A stretch of DNA of 64,000 nucleotides from JAISST01 sp050434145 (lineage in GTDB: Bacteria > Fusobacteriota > Fusobacteriia > Fusobacteriales > Fusobacteriaceae): contig NZ_JBNPVX010000005.1 in NCBI RefSeq assembly GCF_050434145.1, forward strand, positions 1 to 64,000, in the 5' to 3' direction. The translations under genes and the position numbers were made by a program. Positions 16,738 to 24,430 of the stretch are shown here, piece by piece (the stretch's first letter is position 1; every line of letters begins with the position of its first letter). The notes below the pieces were generated by a model. It did no database searches and was not told the origin of the DNA. It was given only the letters and a program-made list of their open reading frames with translations.

Positions 16738-17535
16738 TTAAGCTTCAAATAATAATATGAGTTCGATATATTTTTCAATGGAAATATTTTCTGCTCTTTC
16801 CATTTCAGAAATATCCGTCTTTAATAATATTTCTTTAATTTTGTCTTTTGAAAAATCTAAATTACTTAAATTATTCAAAATTGTTTTTCTTTTATTTGCA
16901 AAAGCAGCTTTTATATATTTGAAGAAAATTTCTTCTTCTACTTGTGAAATATAAGGATTATCTTTGTATAATTCTATAGACATAAATGCAGAGTCAACTT
17001 TTGGTGCTGGAGTAAAAGCTTCTTTTGGTACTGTAAATAAATATTTAGCTTTTCCAAAATACTCTACAGAAAGAGTAAGGACACTTCTTTCTTTTCCCTT
17101 AGTAGCACAAATACGTTCAGCAACTTCCTTTTGAACCATAATATAGATATTTTCAATAAAGCTTCTGTTATCAATGATTTTTTGAATAATTGGAGAAGTG
17201 ATATAATATGGAATATTAGCAACTATTTTTACTTTTTCTTTTATTAATTTGTTCAAGTCAAGTTCCAAAAAATCCCCCATAATCAATCTGAAATTATCTA
17301 TATTTTGAAATTTAGTTCTCAACATTTTTTCCAAATCAGCATCTATTTCTACTGAAGTAACAAAATTAGCATTATTGAGAAGACGTTCAGTCAATGCACC
17401 CTGTCCAGGACCTATTTCTAAGATATTGTCTGATTTTGAAATATTAGAGACACTTATGATTTCATCAAGTATTTTATTTTGATTATTCAAAAAATTTTGT
17501 CCATATTTTTTCTTATGTTTAAAGTTATTATTTAT
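16738..17535 (-). CDS. rsmA: 16S rRNA dimethyladenosine transferase RsmA (KsgA), apparent ATA start
   Basis: It dimethylates two adjacent adenines near the 3' end of 16S rRNA, a late 30S maturation step. The SAM-binding motif LEIGPGQGALTE and catalytic NIPYYITSPI are intact. The conserved N-terminal KKKYGQNFL motif is encoded upstream of the first usual start codon (TTG 17490). The frame is open back to a TAG inside hpt, with no ATG, GTG, TTG or CTG in between. The most plausible start is ATA 17535-17533, which overlaps the hpt stop as ATAA and follows GGAG at 17541-17538. That gives 265 aa, normal for the family. Starting at TTG 17490 would remove the GQNF motif. Identity is certain; the start is inferred. 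Confidence 0.88.
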   Translation of the reverse strand: MNNNFKHKKKYGQNFLNNQNKILDEIISVSNISKSDNILEIGPGQGALTERLLNNANFVTSVEIDADLEKMLRTKFQNIDNFRLIMGDFLELDLNKLIKEKVKIVANIPYYITSPIIQKIIDNRSFIENIYIMVQKEVAERICATKGKERSVLTLSVEYFGKAKYLFTVPKEAFTPAPKVDSAFMSIELYKDNPYISQVEEEIFFKYIKAAFANKRKTILNNLSNLDFSKDKIKEILLKTDISEMERAENISIEKYIELILLFEA

Positions 17536-18059
17536 TTCTCCATCACAACCTTTCCAATGTATGGAAGATTTCTATATTTTTGATCATAATCAAGACCATA
17601 ACCAACTACAAATTCATCAGGTATAATAAAACCTGTATAGTCACTTTTGATATCTACTTTTCTACGTTCTGGTTTATCAAGTAAAGTGCAAATATTAACA
17701 CTTGCAGCTCCTTTAGAAAGAAGAAAATCTTTTACATATTTAAGGGTAAGTCCAGTATCAATTATATCTTCTATTATTAGTAATTTTCTATCTTTTACAT
17801 CAAAGTCTGTATCTTTCAATATTTTAACAACTCCAGTAGTACTAGTACCTGATCCATAGCTAGATACACTCATAAAATCAATCTCTATTCCAGTATTAAT
17901 TTCTTTGATGAGGTCACTCATGAAAATAACAGAACCTTTCAGAAGTCCAATACATATTATATTTTGATCTTTAAAGTCCTTTTCAATTATTTTCGCTAAT
18001 TCTTTTATTTTTTCTTCTACTTTTTCTCTTGGAATCATGCATTCTATAGTATAATTCAC
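17532..18059 (-). CDS. hpt: Hypoxanthine phosphoribosyltransferase
   Basis: A 175-aa purine-salvage enzyme that converts hypoxanthine or guanine plus PRPP to IMP or GMP. The PRPP-binding motif LLIIEDIIDTGLT lies near residues 93-105. GLLKGS and YGLDYDQKYRNLPYIG near the C-terminus are typical. It starts at GTG 18059 after AGGAGG (18070-18065). It overlaps the putative rsmA start by four bases, which suggests translational coupling. Its 5' leader runs into the tandem 228-bp repeat array immediately upstream. Confidence 0.93.
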   Translation of the reverse strand: MNYTIECMIPREKVEEKIKELAKIIEKDFKDQNIICIGLLKGSVIFMSDLIKEINTGIEIDFMSVSSYGSGTSTTGVVKILKDTDFDVKDRKLLIIEDIIDTGLTLKYVKDFLLSKGAASVNICTLLDKPERRKVDIKSDYTGFIIPDEFVVGYGLDYDQKYRNLPYIGKVVMEK

Positions 18060-18075
18060 AATATCCTCCTAAAAT

Positions 18076-18746
18076 TTCTTTTTTTTATAAGCTGTTGCAA
18101 AACTATTTTTTATTTGTAAAATTTACACTTTTATTATTCTTTTAATTCTTCTTTTCCTACAGCTTCACTATGCTCAGATGCTGTTGGGATTGATGAGTGC
18201 CTGCGGCGCTTTTTGGGGCAAACCCCAACCCCCAAAAGATTTATTTATATAACAATTTTTTGTGAAAATAATTAAAGAAAACCTTGTATTTCTCAACTGA
18301 CTATTTCTTTTTTTATAAGCTGTTGCAAAACTATTTTTTATTTGTAAAATTTACACTTTTATTATTCTTTTAATTCTTCTTTTCCTACAGCTTCACTATG
18401 CTCAGATGCTGTTGGGATTGATGAGTGCCTGCGGCGCTTTTTGGGGCAAGCCCCAACCCCCAAAAGATTTATTTATATAACAATTTTTTGTGAAAATAAT
18501 TAAAGAAAACCTTGTATTTCTCAACTGACTATTTCTTTTTTTATAAGCTGTTGCAAAACTATTTTTTATTTGTAAAATTTACACTTTTATTATTCTTTTA
18601 ATTCTTCTTTTCCTACAGCTTCACTATGCTCAGATGCTGTTGGAATTGGTGAGTGCCTGCGGCGCTTTTTGGGGCAAGCCCCAACCCCAAAAAGATTTAT
18701 TTATATAACAATTTTTTGTGAAAATAATTAAAGAAAACCTTGTATT
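18076..18746. repeat. Tandem array of a 228-bp MITE-like repeat (three copies)
   Basis: Landmarks recur at exactly 228-bp spacing: AAGCTGTTGC begins at 18089, 18317 and 18545, and ACCTTGTATT at 18281, 18509 and 18737. Each unit is a 216-bp element (copy 1 18088-18303, copy 2 18316-18531, copy 3 from 18544) plus a 12-bp T-rich spacer. Copies differ at only a few positions. Copy 3 loses the right terminal repeat after 18746. Elements begin TAAGCTGTTGC and end TCAACTGACTA, an imperfect inverted repeat with TA at both ends. A GC-rich core contains the palindrome TTGGGGCAAGCCCCAA (18441-18456). No protein is encoded. The remaining 18747-18843 holds nothing I recognise. Confidence 0.9.
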
Positions 18747-18843
18747 ATTGTTCTTGCTGGATTATCTTGCTAGGGCAAGCACTTATTAACACATAGGTAT
18801 TCTATCATTTACCTATCATTTTTACAAGAATATATAAAATATT

Positions 18844-19506
18844 TTATTTTATAGTTGGGAAATTTTTTAGAATATAATTACACTCTATAAATATAGAAAT
18901 CATGTAGATATTTGCAACAAAGAGTAAGGTTATAAATAGTAGTTTGCTAAAGGTAATTTGGTGTGAAATAAATTTTTTCACTAAATAAAATAGAATTATT
19001 CCCAAGGAAATAACCATGAAAGATATTTTATTGAGATGATCAAATAAGAATGAGTATATGGTAATACCAAAAATAAAAGCTGCTGGAATTAGTAATCTAA
19101 AACCCTTCTTTAAAGTAAAAATATTTTTAATAAGAATAGTATAAGAAAAACTAGAGCTATTATAAAGCATTAAGAGTGTACTTTTTAAAAAGATTATGGT
19201 ACATAAAATTAAGAGTAATGAAAAATCTATATGAGGATTAATCTGCCTAGTATAGATAAGACAGCCCATGAAAAGTGCAAATATAATTAATAATTCTTTT
19301 AGATTATTTTTGAAATTGCTAATTATATTACTTAATGGATGTTCATTATTTGAAATAAGAGAAATTTCATGGGTTGATTTTAAAGAATAAAATGAAATTA
19401 GTCCTATTGTAATTAATTTATTAGATTTGTGACCCAAAACTTTGAAAACAAATATTATGAGTGCTATTTCAGCAACAGTATAGAAAATATTTTTTTTTCT
19501 TATCAT
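18844..19506 (-). CDS. Polytopic membrane protein, unknown
   Basis: A 220-aa, strongly hydrophobic protein with about six predicted membrane helices and a short basic N-terminus (MIRKKN). I recognise no family motif. It stands alone, divergent from the PASTA gene, with no clear ribosome-binding site beyond a weak AAGGA region. It is likely a real gene, given its length and the hydrophobic periodicity. Confidence 0.6.
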   Translation of the reverse strand: MIRKKNIFYTVAEIALIIFVFKVLGHKSNKLITIGLISFYSLKSTHEISLISNNEHPLSNIISNFKNNLKELLIIFALFMGCLIYTRQINPHIDFSLLLILCTIIFLKSTLLMLYNSSSFSYTILIKNIFTLKKGFRLLIPAAFIFGITIYSFLFDHLNKISFMVISLGIILFYLVKKFISHQITFSKLLFITLLFVANIYMISIFIECNYILKNFPTIK

Positions 19507-19601
19507 GATTTACATCCTTAAAAATAAATTTATCTTAAATAATTGACTATAAAAACAATTAAGTTATTTTAGCATTAAGAATATAATTTTACAAGTAAAT
19601 A

Positions 19602-19630
19602 TTGATATTTGCATATATTTATGGTATCAT
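19602..19630 (+). promoter_or_regulatory. Promoter of the PASTA-rsgA-rpe unit
   Basis: TTGATA (19602-19607), a 17-base spacer, then TATCAT (19625-19630), 35 bases before the PASTA start. Confidence 0.6.
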
Positions 19631-19664
19631 GGAATGAAGTTAAAATTGTCTATAAGGAGTATTT

Positions 19665-20483
19665 ATGTTAAAAAAGTTCATGTATATTTCAGCTTTTCTT
19701 TGTACAATATTCTCAGCTTTTTTTATTGTGAAAATAGCAGAGAAAACTTACTTTAATGAAGCTTATTATAAAGTACCAGATATAAGAGGAATTAAATTTG
19801 ATGATGCTACCAAAGAGCTAGAAAATGAGAATTTGAAAGTAAAGTTAGTAGGTGAAGAATACTCTCGCTATCCTAGAGGAGAGATATTCATGCAAGAGCC
19901 AGAACCAAATCAAGTAGTAAAAATAAAAAGAAGTATTCGTGTATGGGTAAGTAAAGGTGCTGCTCTTGTAGAAGTGCCAAATCTAGAAGGGATGAATTTT
20001 CTGGAAGCAAAATCTATAGCAGAACAGAAAGGTTTGATTATTGATAGAGTGGTGAGTATAAAAACTAATAAGCCCACTAATGAAGTGATTTCCACTGATC
20101 CTGCAACTGATACCCTTCTTAGTCGAGGAGATAAGATTTCGTTTTTAATAAGTGGAACTTCTCAATTTACTGAAGTTAAAGTACCAGAATTAATGGGCTT
20201 AGATCTGGACAGTGCTAAAGAAGAGATCGAAAAAATATCTTTGAAAGTAGGTAAAATAAAATACAAAGATAATAAAGATCAATATAATGGAATAATATTA
20301 GAATCAAGTCTTGTGGCAGGTGTACGAGTGAGAGTAGGGACCACTATTGATCTTGTAGTGAATAGAAGTAAATTAGAAAAACCACTGGAGAATTCTGGAG
20401 GTTCTAATAATGGAGACGATGTTGATGCTGGGGATGTTGATGTGGAAGATATGATCAATGCTGCAGATGTACAAGGACAATAA
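19665..20483 (+). CDS. PASTA-repeat membrane protein
   Basis: A 272-aa protein with one N-terminal membrane anchor (residues about 5-24) and three extracytoplasmic PASTA domains: from YKVPDIRGIKF (about 38), VEVPNLEGMNF (about 104) and VKVPELMGLDL (about 171). An acidic low-complexity tail (GDDVDAGDVDVEDM) follows. PASTA domains bind peptidoglycan fragments and usually sit on Ser/Thr kinases such as PrkC, or on PBPs. Here there is no kinase or transpeptidase domain. The next genes are rsgA and rpe, the genes that follow prkC in Bacillus and relatives. It may be a kinase-less descendant at the prkC position, or an adaptor for a partner elsewhere. Confidence 0.85.
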   Translation: MLKKFMYISAFLCTIFSAFFIVKIAEKTYFNEAYYKVPDIRGIKFDDATKELENENLKVKLVGEEYSRYPRGEIFMQEPEPNQVVKIKRSIRVWVSKGAALVEVPNLEGMNFLEAKSIAEQKGLIIDRVVSIKTNKPTNEVISTDPATDTLLSRGDKISFLISGTSQFTEVKVPELMGLDLDSAKEEIEKISLKVGKIKYKDNKDQYNGIILESSLVAGVRVRVGTTIDLVVNRSKLEKPLENSGGSNNGDDVDAGDVDVEDMINAADVQGQ

Positions 20484-20524
20484 GATTATTAAAACATAGT
20501 TTATTTTAAGAGAAGGAGTTAATT

Positions 20525-21430
20525 ATTATTAAAGGAATAGTTGTAAGTAAAATTAAAGGTTTTTATTATGTGGAAGATAATGATCGAGAAGTATATGAAT
20601 GTAGGCTAAGAGGAATTCTCAAAAGAAATGATAATAAAGATAATTGTGTAGTAGGGGATATTGTTGAAATAGGAGAAGATTTTGCTATTGAGAAAATATA
20701 TCTTAGAAAAAATATATTGGAAAGGCCATTGGTATCTAATATAGATTATGTAATAATACAATTTGCAGCTGTAGATCCACAGATTGACTATTTCAAACTG
20801 AATATTTTACTTTTAAATAGCTTTTATTACAATGTAAAACCTATAATAATAATAAATAAAATAGATTTATTAGATGAAAATCAATTGAATGAAATAAAAA
20901 ATAAATTAAGATTTTTAGCAAAAATGAATATTGCTGTCTTTTATATGTCTGTTAAAAATAACATTGAAAAAAGTAATGAATATAAAGAATTAAAAAAAAT
21001 ATTGGATGGATGTATTACTGCATTCTCTGGACCAAGTGGAGTAGGGAAATCAAGTCTTATAAACCAACTACAATGTGAAGTAGAAATGGAAACAGGTGAG
21101 ACAAGCCGTAAATTAAAAAGAGGAAAACATACTACTAAAGAGACAAAATTGATACATTTTGGTAAAAATGGTTATATTATAGATACACCTGGTTTTTCTT
21201 CTGTTGAATTACCGAATATTAAGAATTTCAATCAATTAATATCTTTATTTCCAGAATTTAGTAAAACTGAGATAATATGTAAATTTTTAAATTGTCAGCA
21301 TATAAATGAACCACAGTGTGGAGTAAAAAAATTTGTAGAAGACAATAAAGTGTTTGAATCTAGATATGAATTTTATAAAGAAGTATATTTAACAATGAAA
21401 ACTACGAGGTGGAATAAATATGAAAAATAA
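20525..21430 (+). CDS. rsgA: Ribosome small-subunit GTPase RsgA, apparent ATT start
   Basis: A circularly permuted GTPase that acts late in 30S assembly. Seen in order: N-terminal OB fold (KGIVVSKIKGFYYVED), NKID (G4), GPSGVGKSS (Walker A), DTPGF (G3) and the C-terminal zinc knuckle (CKFLNCQHINEPQCG). The OB-fold first strand is encoded before the first usual start codon (GTG 20570). The open frame runs back only to a TAA at 20507-20509 and contains no ATG, GTG, TTG or CTG. AAGGAG at 20513-20518 points to ATT 20525 (or ATT 20528). That yields 301 aa, matching family length; GTG 20570 gives a truncated 286 aa. It overlaps rpe by 11 bases. Confidence 0.9.
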   Translation: MIKGIVVSKIKGFYYVEDNDREVYECRLRGILKRNDNKDNCVVGDIVEIGEDFAIEKIYLRKNILERPLVSNIDYVIIQFAAVDPQIDYFKLNILLLNSFYYNVKPIIIINKIDLLDENQLNEIKNKLRFLAKMNIAVFYMSVKNNIEKSNEYKELKKILDGCITAFSGPSGVGKSSLINQLQCEVEMETGETSRKLKRGKHTTKETKLIHFGKNGYIIDTPGFSSVELPNIKNFNQLISLFPEFSKTEIICKFLNCQHINEPQCGVKKFVEDNKVFESRYEFYKEVYLTMKTTRWNKYEK

Positions 21431-22067
21431 GATACTTGTTTCTCCATCAATATTATCAGCTGATTTTAGTAAATTGGGAGAAGAAGTAACAAAAGTTCAA
21501 ATGGCAGGTGCTGATTATATCCATATTGATGTTATGGATGGGAAATTTGTACCTAATATAACTTTTGGTCCTGTTGTAATAAAATCTATTAGAAATAAAA
21601 CTACATTGCCTTTTGATGTACATCTAATGATAGAGGATCCAGAAAGATACATAGATGATTTCGTAAATGCAGGAGCAGATATTATTACTATCCATAGTGA
21701 AGCTACTACACATCTTCATAGGGTAATTCAGCAAATTAAAAATACAGGGAAAAAAGTAGGTGTTTCATTAAATCCTTCTACATCTGTGGATGTGCTAAAA
21801 TATGTAATTGATGATTTGGATATGGTACTTGTAATGAGTGTAAATCCAGGGTTTGGTGGACAAAGTTTTATAGAGAAAATGGTAAATAAAATAAGAGATA
21901 TTAGAGCAATAAGTTCTACCATTGATATAGAAGTAGATGGTGGGATTACTGATAAAACTATAGAAAAATGCATCAAAGCAGGTGCTAATATATTTGTAGC
22001 AGGATCATATGTATTTAGTGGTGATTACAAAGAAAGAATATCACTTTTAAAAGAAAAAGGAGTGTAA
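21420..22067 (+). CDS. rpe: Ribulose-phosphate 3-epimerase
   Basis: A TIM-barrel enzyme interconverting ribulose 5-phosphate and xylulose 5-phosphate in the pentose phosphate pathway. It shows SILSADFSKLGEEV, the metal and catalytic segment HIDVMDGKFVPNITFG, DVHLMIEDPERY, MSVNPGFGGQSFI and EVDGGI. At 215 aa it is full length. The start overlaps the rsgA end and is preceded by a GAGGTGG-type site. The MarR-type gene begins one base after its stop. Confidence 0.95.
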   Translation: MKNKILVSPSILSADFSKLGEEVTKVQMAGADYIHIDVMDGKFVPNITFGPVVIKSIRNKTTLPFDVHLMIEDPERYIDDFVNAGADIITIHSEATTHLHRVIQQIKNTGKKVGVSLNPSTSVDVLKYVIDDLDMVLVMSVNPGFGGQSFIEKMVNKIRDIRAISSTIDIEVDGGITDKTIEKCIKAGANIFVAGSYVFSGDYKERISLLKEKGV

Positions 22068-22068
22068 A

Positions 22069-22749
22069 ATGGATATAAATAAGTTGAATGATATTTTCAG
22101 AGATTTTCAGAAGGTATTTGACAAAACTTGTAATGCAGCATTAAAGATTGGATTAAAATCTGTAACTCACACAGAATTACATATTTTGGAAGCAATCGGA
22201 GAAGGAACAGTGTCGATGAATGAATTATCTGAAAAATTGGATATTACAATGGGAACAGCTACTGTTGCGATAAATAAATTGACAGAAAAAGGATTTATTG
22301 ATAGAGAAAGATCTGATAAGGATAGAAGGAAGGTTTTTGTATCTCTGACTGGTAGTGGCAAAGATGCATTGGCATATCACGACAGTTATCATGAGATGAT
22401 TATGTCAAGTATTACAGAAAAGGTCCCAGAAAAAGAATTGAAAGTTTTTATGGAAGTGTATGGAAAAATGCTGAATTCTCTTAAGAATGAATCAGGATAT
22501 TTTAGGCCTTTGGTAATAACAGATTTTCCTGTTGGTGCTATGGTGTCTATAGTCGAGATAAAAGGAACACCAATAGTGCAAAATTATTTTGCTGATCATG
22601 GAATAAAGAATTTTAGCATACTTGAAGTAATGGAAGCTGATGCAGATGGAATATTCAATCTAAAAAAACCTGATGGTCAAATACTTAAGCTTAATGTATT
22701 GGATGCGAAGAATCTTGTGGGTGTGAAGAGATTTATAAAAGAAAAATAA
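22069..22749 (+). CDS. MarR-family regulator with C-terminal FeoA-like domain
   Basis: Residues 1-140 form a MarR winged helix (VSMNELSEKLDITMGTATVAINKL recognition region, DKDRRKVFVSLT wing). Residues about 145-226 form an SH3-like FeoA domain (LVITDFPVGAMVSIVEIKG, LKLNVLDAKNLVGV). FeoA/SH3 domains are usual on DtxR/MntR metalloregulators and on FeoB partners, not on MarR proteins. The fusion hints at metal sensing, which is an inference only. It is tightly linked to rpe, so it may regulate something elsewhere. AAGGAG lies at good spacing before the ATG. Confidence 0.82.
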   Translation: MDINKLNDIFRDFQKVFDKTCNAALKIGLKSVTHTELHILEAIGEGTVSMNELSEKLDITMGTATVAINKLTEKGFIDRERSDKDRRKVFVSLTGSGKDALAYHDSYHEMIMSSITEKVPEKELKVFMEVYGKMLNSLKNESGYFRPLVITDFPVGAMVSIVEIKGTPIVQNYFADHGIKNFSILEVMEADADGIFNLKKPDGQILKLNVLDAKNLVGVKRFIKEK

Positions 22750-22786
22750 TCTTTCTGTAAATATCTTTAAATAAATTGAGGTAAAA

Positions 22787-24430
22787 ATGTTTTACATAGA
22801 TGGAGTATCTTTGAGTAAAATCAAGGAAGAGTTGAAGCTTGATTTGGTAGGTAAAAGGATAAATAAAATAACAAAAAATACGGAGCTTTCTTTGTCTTTT
22901 CATTTTGGAAAGAGAGAGCTCATTTTTTCGTGTAATGCTACTTTCCCTGTTTGTTATATTACCAATATTAAAGAAGAAGTATTGGAACTTAGTAATGGTT
23001 TCGTAGATTCTTTACGAAAACTATTAACAAATGGTGAATTAGTTGAAATCGAACAATTGGGATTGGACAGAATATTAGTTTTTAAATTGGTAAAAATGAA
23101 TGAATTGGGTGAAGAAAAACGTTATAATATTTATTTTGAATTAATGGGAAAATATTCCAATTTTATTTTGACAGATGAGAATAATAAAATAATAGATTTG
23201 TTAAAAAGATTTTCAATAGAGGAAAATAGATTAAGAAGCCTTTTTCCAGGAGTACCATACGAACAACCAATTATCACACCCAAAGTATCTCCTTTTGATG
23301 TAAATGAAGAATTGTTCGATAGATTGCATTCATCAGGTGAATTATTGAAAAAAGTAGAGGGAATAGGAAAGTATTTTATAGAAAATATCCATAGTTATCA
23401 GCATTTTGAGAGAATACTAAATGCTAAGAGTTCTCCCAAATTATTTTATAAAGATAAAAAGGTAGTATTTGGATGTATTTTGGAAATTGAACCAAGTAAT
23501 TATGATGAAGTAGAAAACTACTCTACTTTTAATGAAGTAATTAATAAATATATAACAGAAACCAATCTTTCTAATACTTTTAAAGTAATGGAAAACAAGT
23601 TATTAGATGTTATAGAGAAAAAAATTAAAAAGAGTAAGAATATATTAAATATTTTAGAAAAAGAAAGAAAAAATAATGAAGATTTTCACAAATATAAAGA
23701 ACATGGTGATATACTAGCAGCTAGTATTTATAGTGTAAAAAAAGGGATGTTTAGCTTAAAAACATATGATTTTTATAATGATTGTGATATAGAAATACCA
23801 TTGGATATACGATATACTCCTAGTGAAAATCTGGATAAAATATATAAGAAATACAATAAACTCAAAAGAGGACTAGAAGCCAATCAGAGAAGGACTATTG
23901 AAGTTACAAATGAATTAGATTATTTCCAAAGTTTGAAATTATTCGTTAAAAATAGTATGAGTATTGATAATTTGAAATTAATTTATGAAGAATTGATACT
24001 AGAAAAGGTCATAAGAGATAAGGATAATCTATTTGGGAAAAAATCCAATAAAAAAAGTAAAAAAGTTGTAAAAGTTCTTTCTTATGGAGAAATAACTTTT
24101 GATAATACAAAAATTCTCTATGGAAGAAATAATCTTGAAAATGATAATCTAACTTTCAAAATTGCAGATAAAGAAGATATATGGCTTCATAGTAAGAATA
24201 TACCAGGAGCTCATGTTATAATAAGAGTGGATAATATTGCTATAACTGATGAAATATTAGAAAAGGCTGCTGAAGTGGCTGCATACTATACAAGTGCTAA
24301 GATTGGAGAAAAAATATTGATAGATTATACCAAAAAGAAATATGTAAAGAAACCAAAAGGGACAAAACCTGGTTTTGTTATATATGAAAATGAAAAGGGA
24401 ATATATGCTGTGAAAAGGGAGACACTATGA
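22787..24430 (+). CDS. rqcH: Rqc2/RqcH-like NFACT protein
   Basis: An NFACT-family ribosome quality-control protein that binds obstructed 50S-peptidyl-tRNA and recruits Ala-tRNA to add C-terminal tails. The NFACT-N domain carries the Asp94-Arg95 pair in QLGLDRILVF, equivalent to the functionally essential DR of Bacillus RqcH. A long coiled coil (residues about 280-400) and the NFACT-R domain (DIWLHSKNIPGAHVII) follow. The size of 547 aa is normal. Older annotation would call it a fibronectin-binding protein. pheA overlaps its stop codon by four bases. Confidence 0.92.
   Translation: MFYIDGVSLSKIKEELKLDLVGKRINKITKNTELSLSFHFGKRELIFSCNATFPVCYITNIKEEVLELSNGFVDSLRKLLTNGELVEIEQLGLDRILVFKLVKMNELGEEKRYNIYFELMGKYSNFILTDENNKIIDLLKRFSIEENRLRSLFPGVPYEQPIITPKVSPFDVNEELFDRLHSSGELLKKVEGIGKYFIENIHSYQHFERILNAKSSPKLFYKDKKVVFGCILEIEPSNYDEVENYSTFNEVINKYITETNLSNTFKVMENKLLDVIEKKIKKSKNILNILEKERKNNEDFHKYKEHGDILAASIYSVKKGMFSLKTYDFYNDCDIEIPLDIRYTPSENLDKIYKKYNKLKRGLEANQRRTIEVTNELDYFQSLKLFVKNSMSIDNLKLIYEELILEKVIRDKDNLFGKKSNKKSKKVVKVLSYGEITFDNTKILYGRNNLENDNLTFKIADKEDIWLHSKNIPGAHVIIRVDNIAITDEILEKAAEVAAYYTSAKIGEKILIDYTKKKYVKKPKGTKPGFVIYENEKGIYAVKRETL

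Noticed and set aside
16738..17490. rsmA starting at TTG 17490
   Set aside because: This removes the conserved GQNF motif needed for SAM binding; the upstream frame encodes it.
18076..18746. Tandem repeats as a CRISPR array
   Set aside because: The unit is 228 bp with near-identical sequence throughout; there are no short repeats separated by unique spacers and no cas genes.
20570..21430. rsgA starting at GTG 20570
   Set aside because: No ribosome-binding site at the right distance, and it deletes the first OB-fold strand that is clearly encoded upstream.
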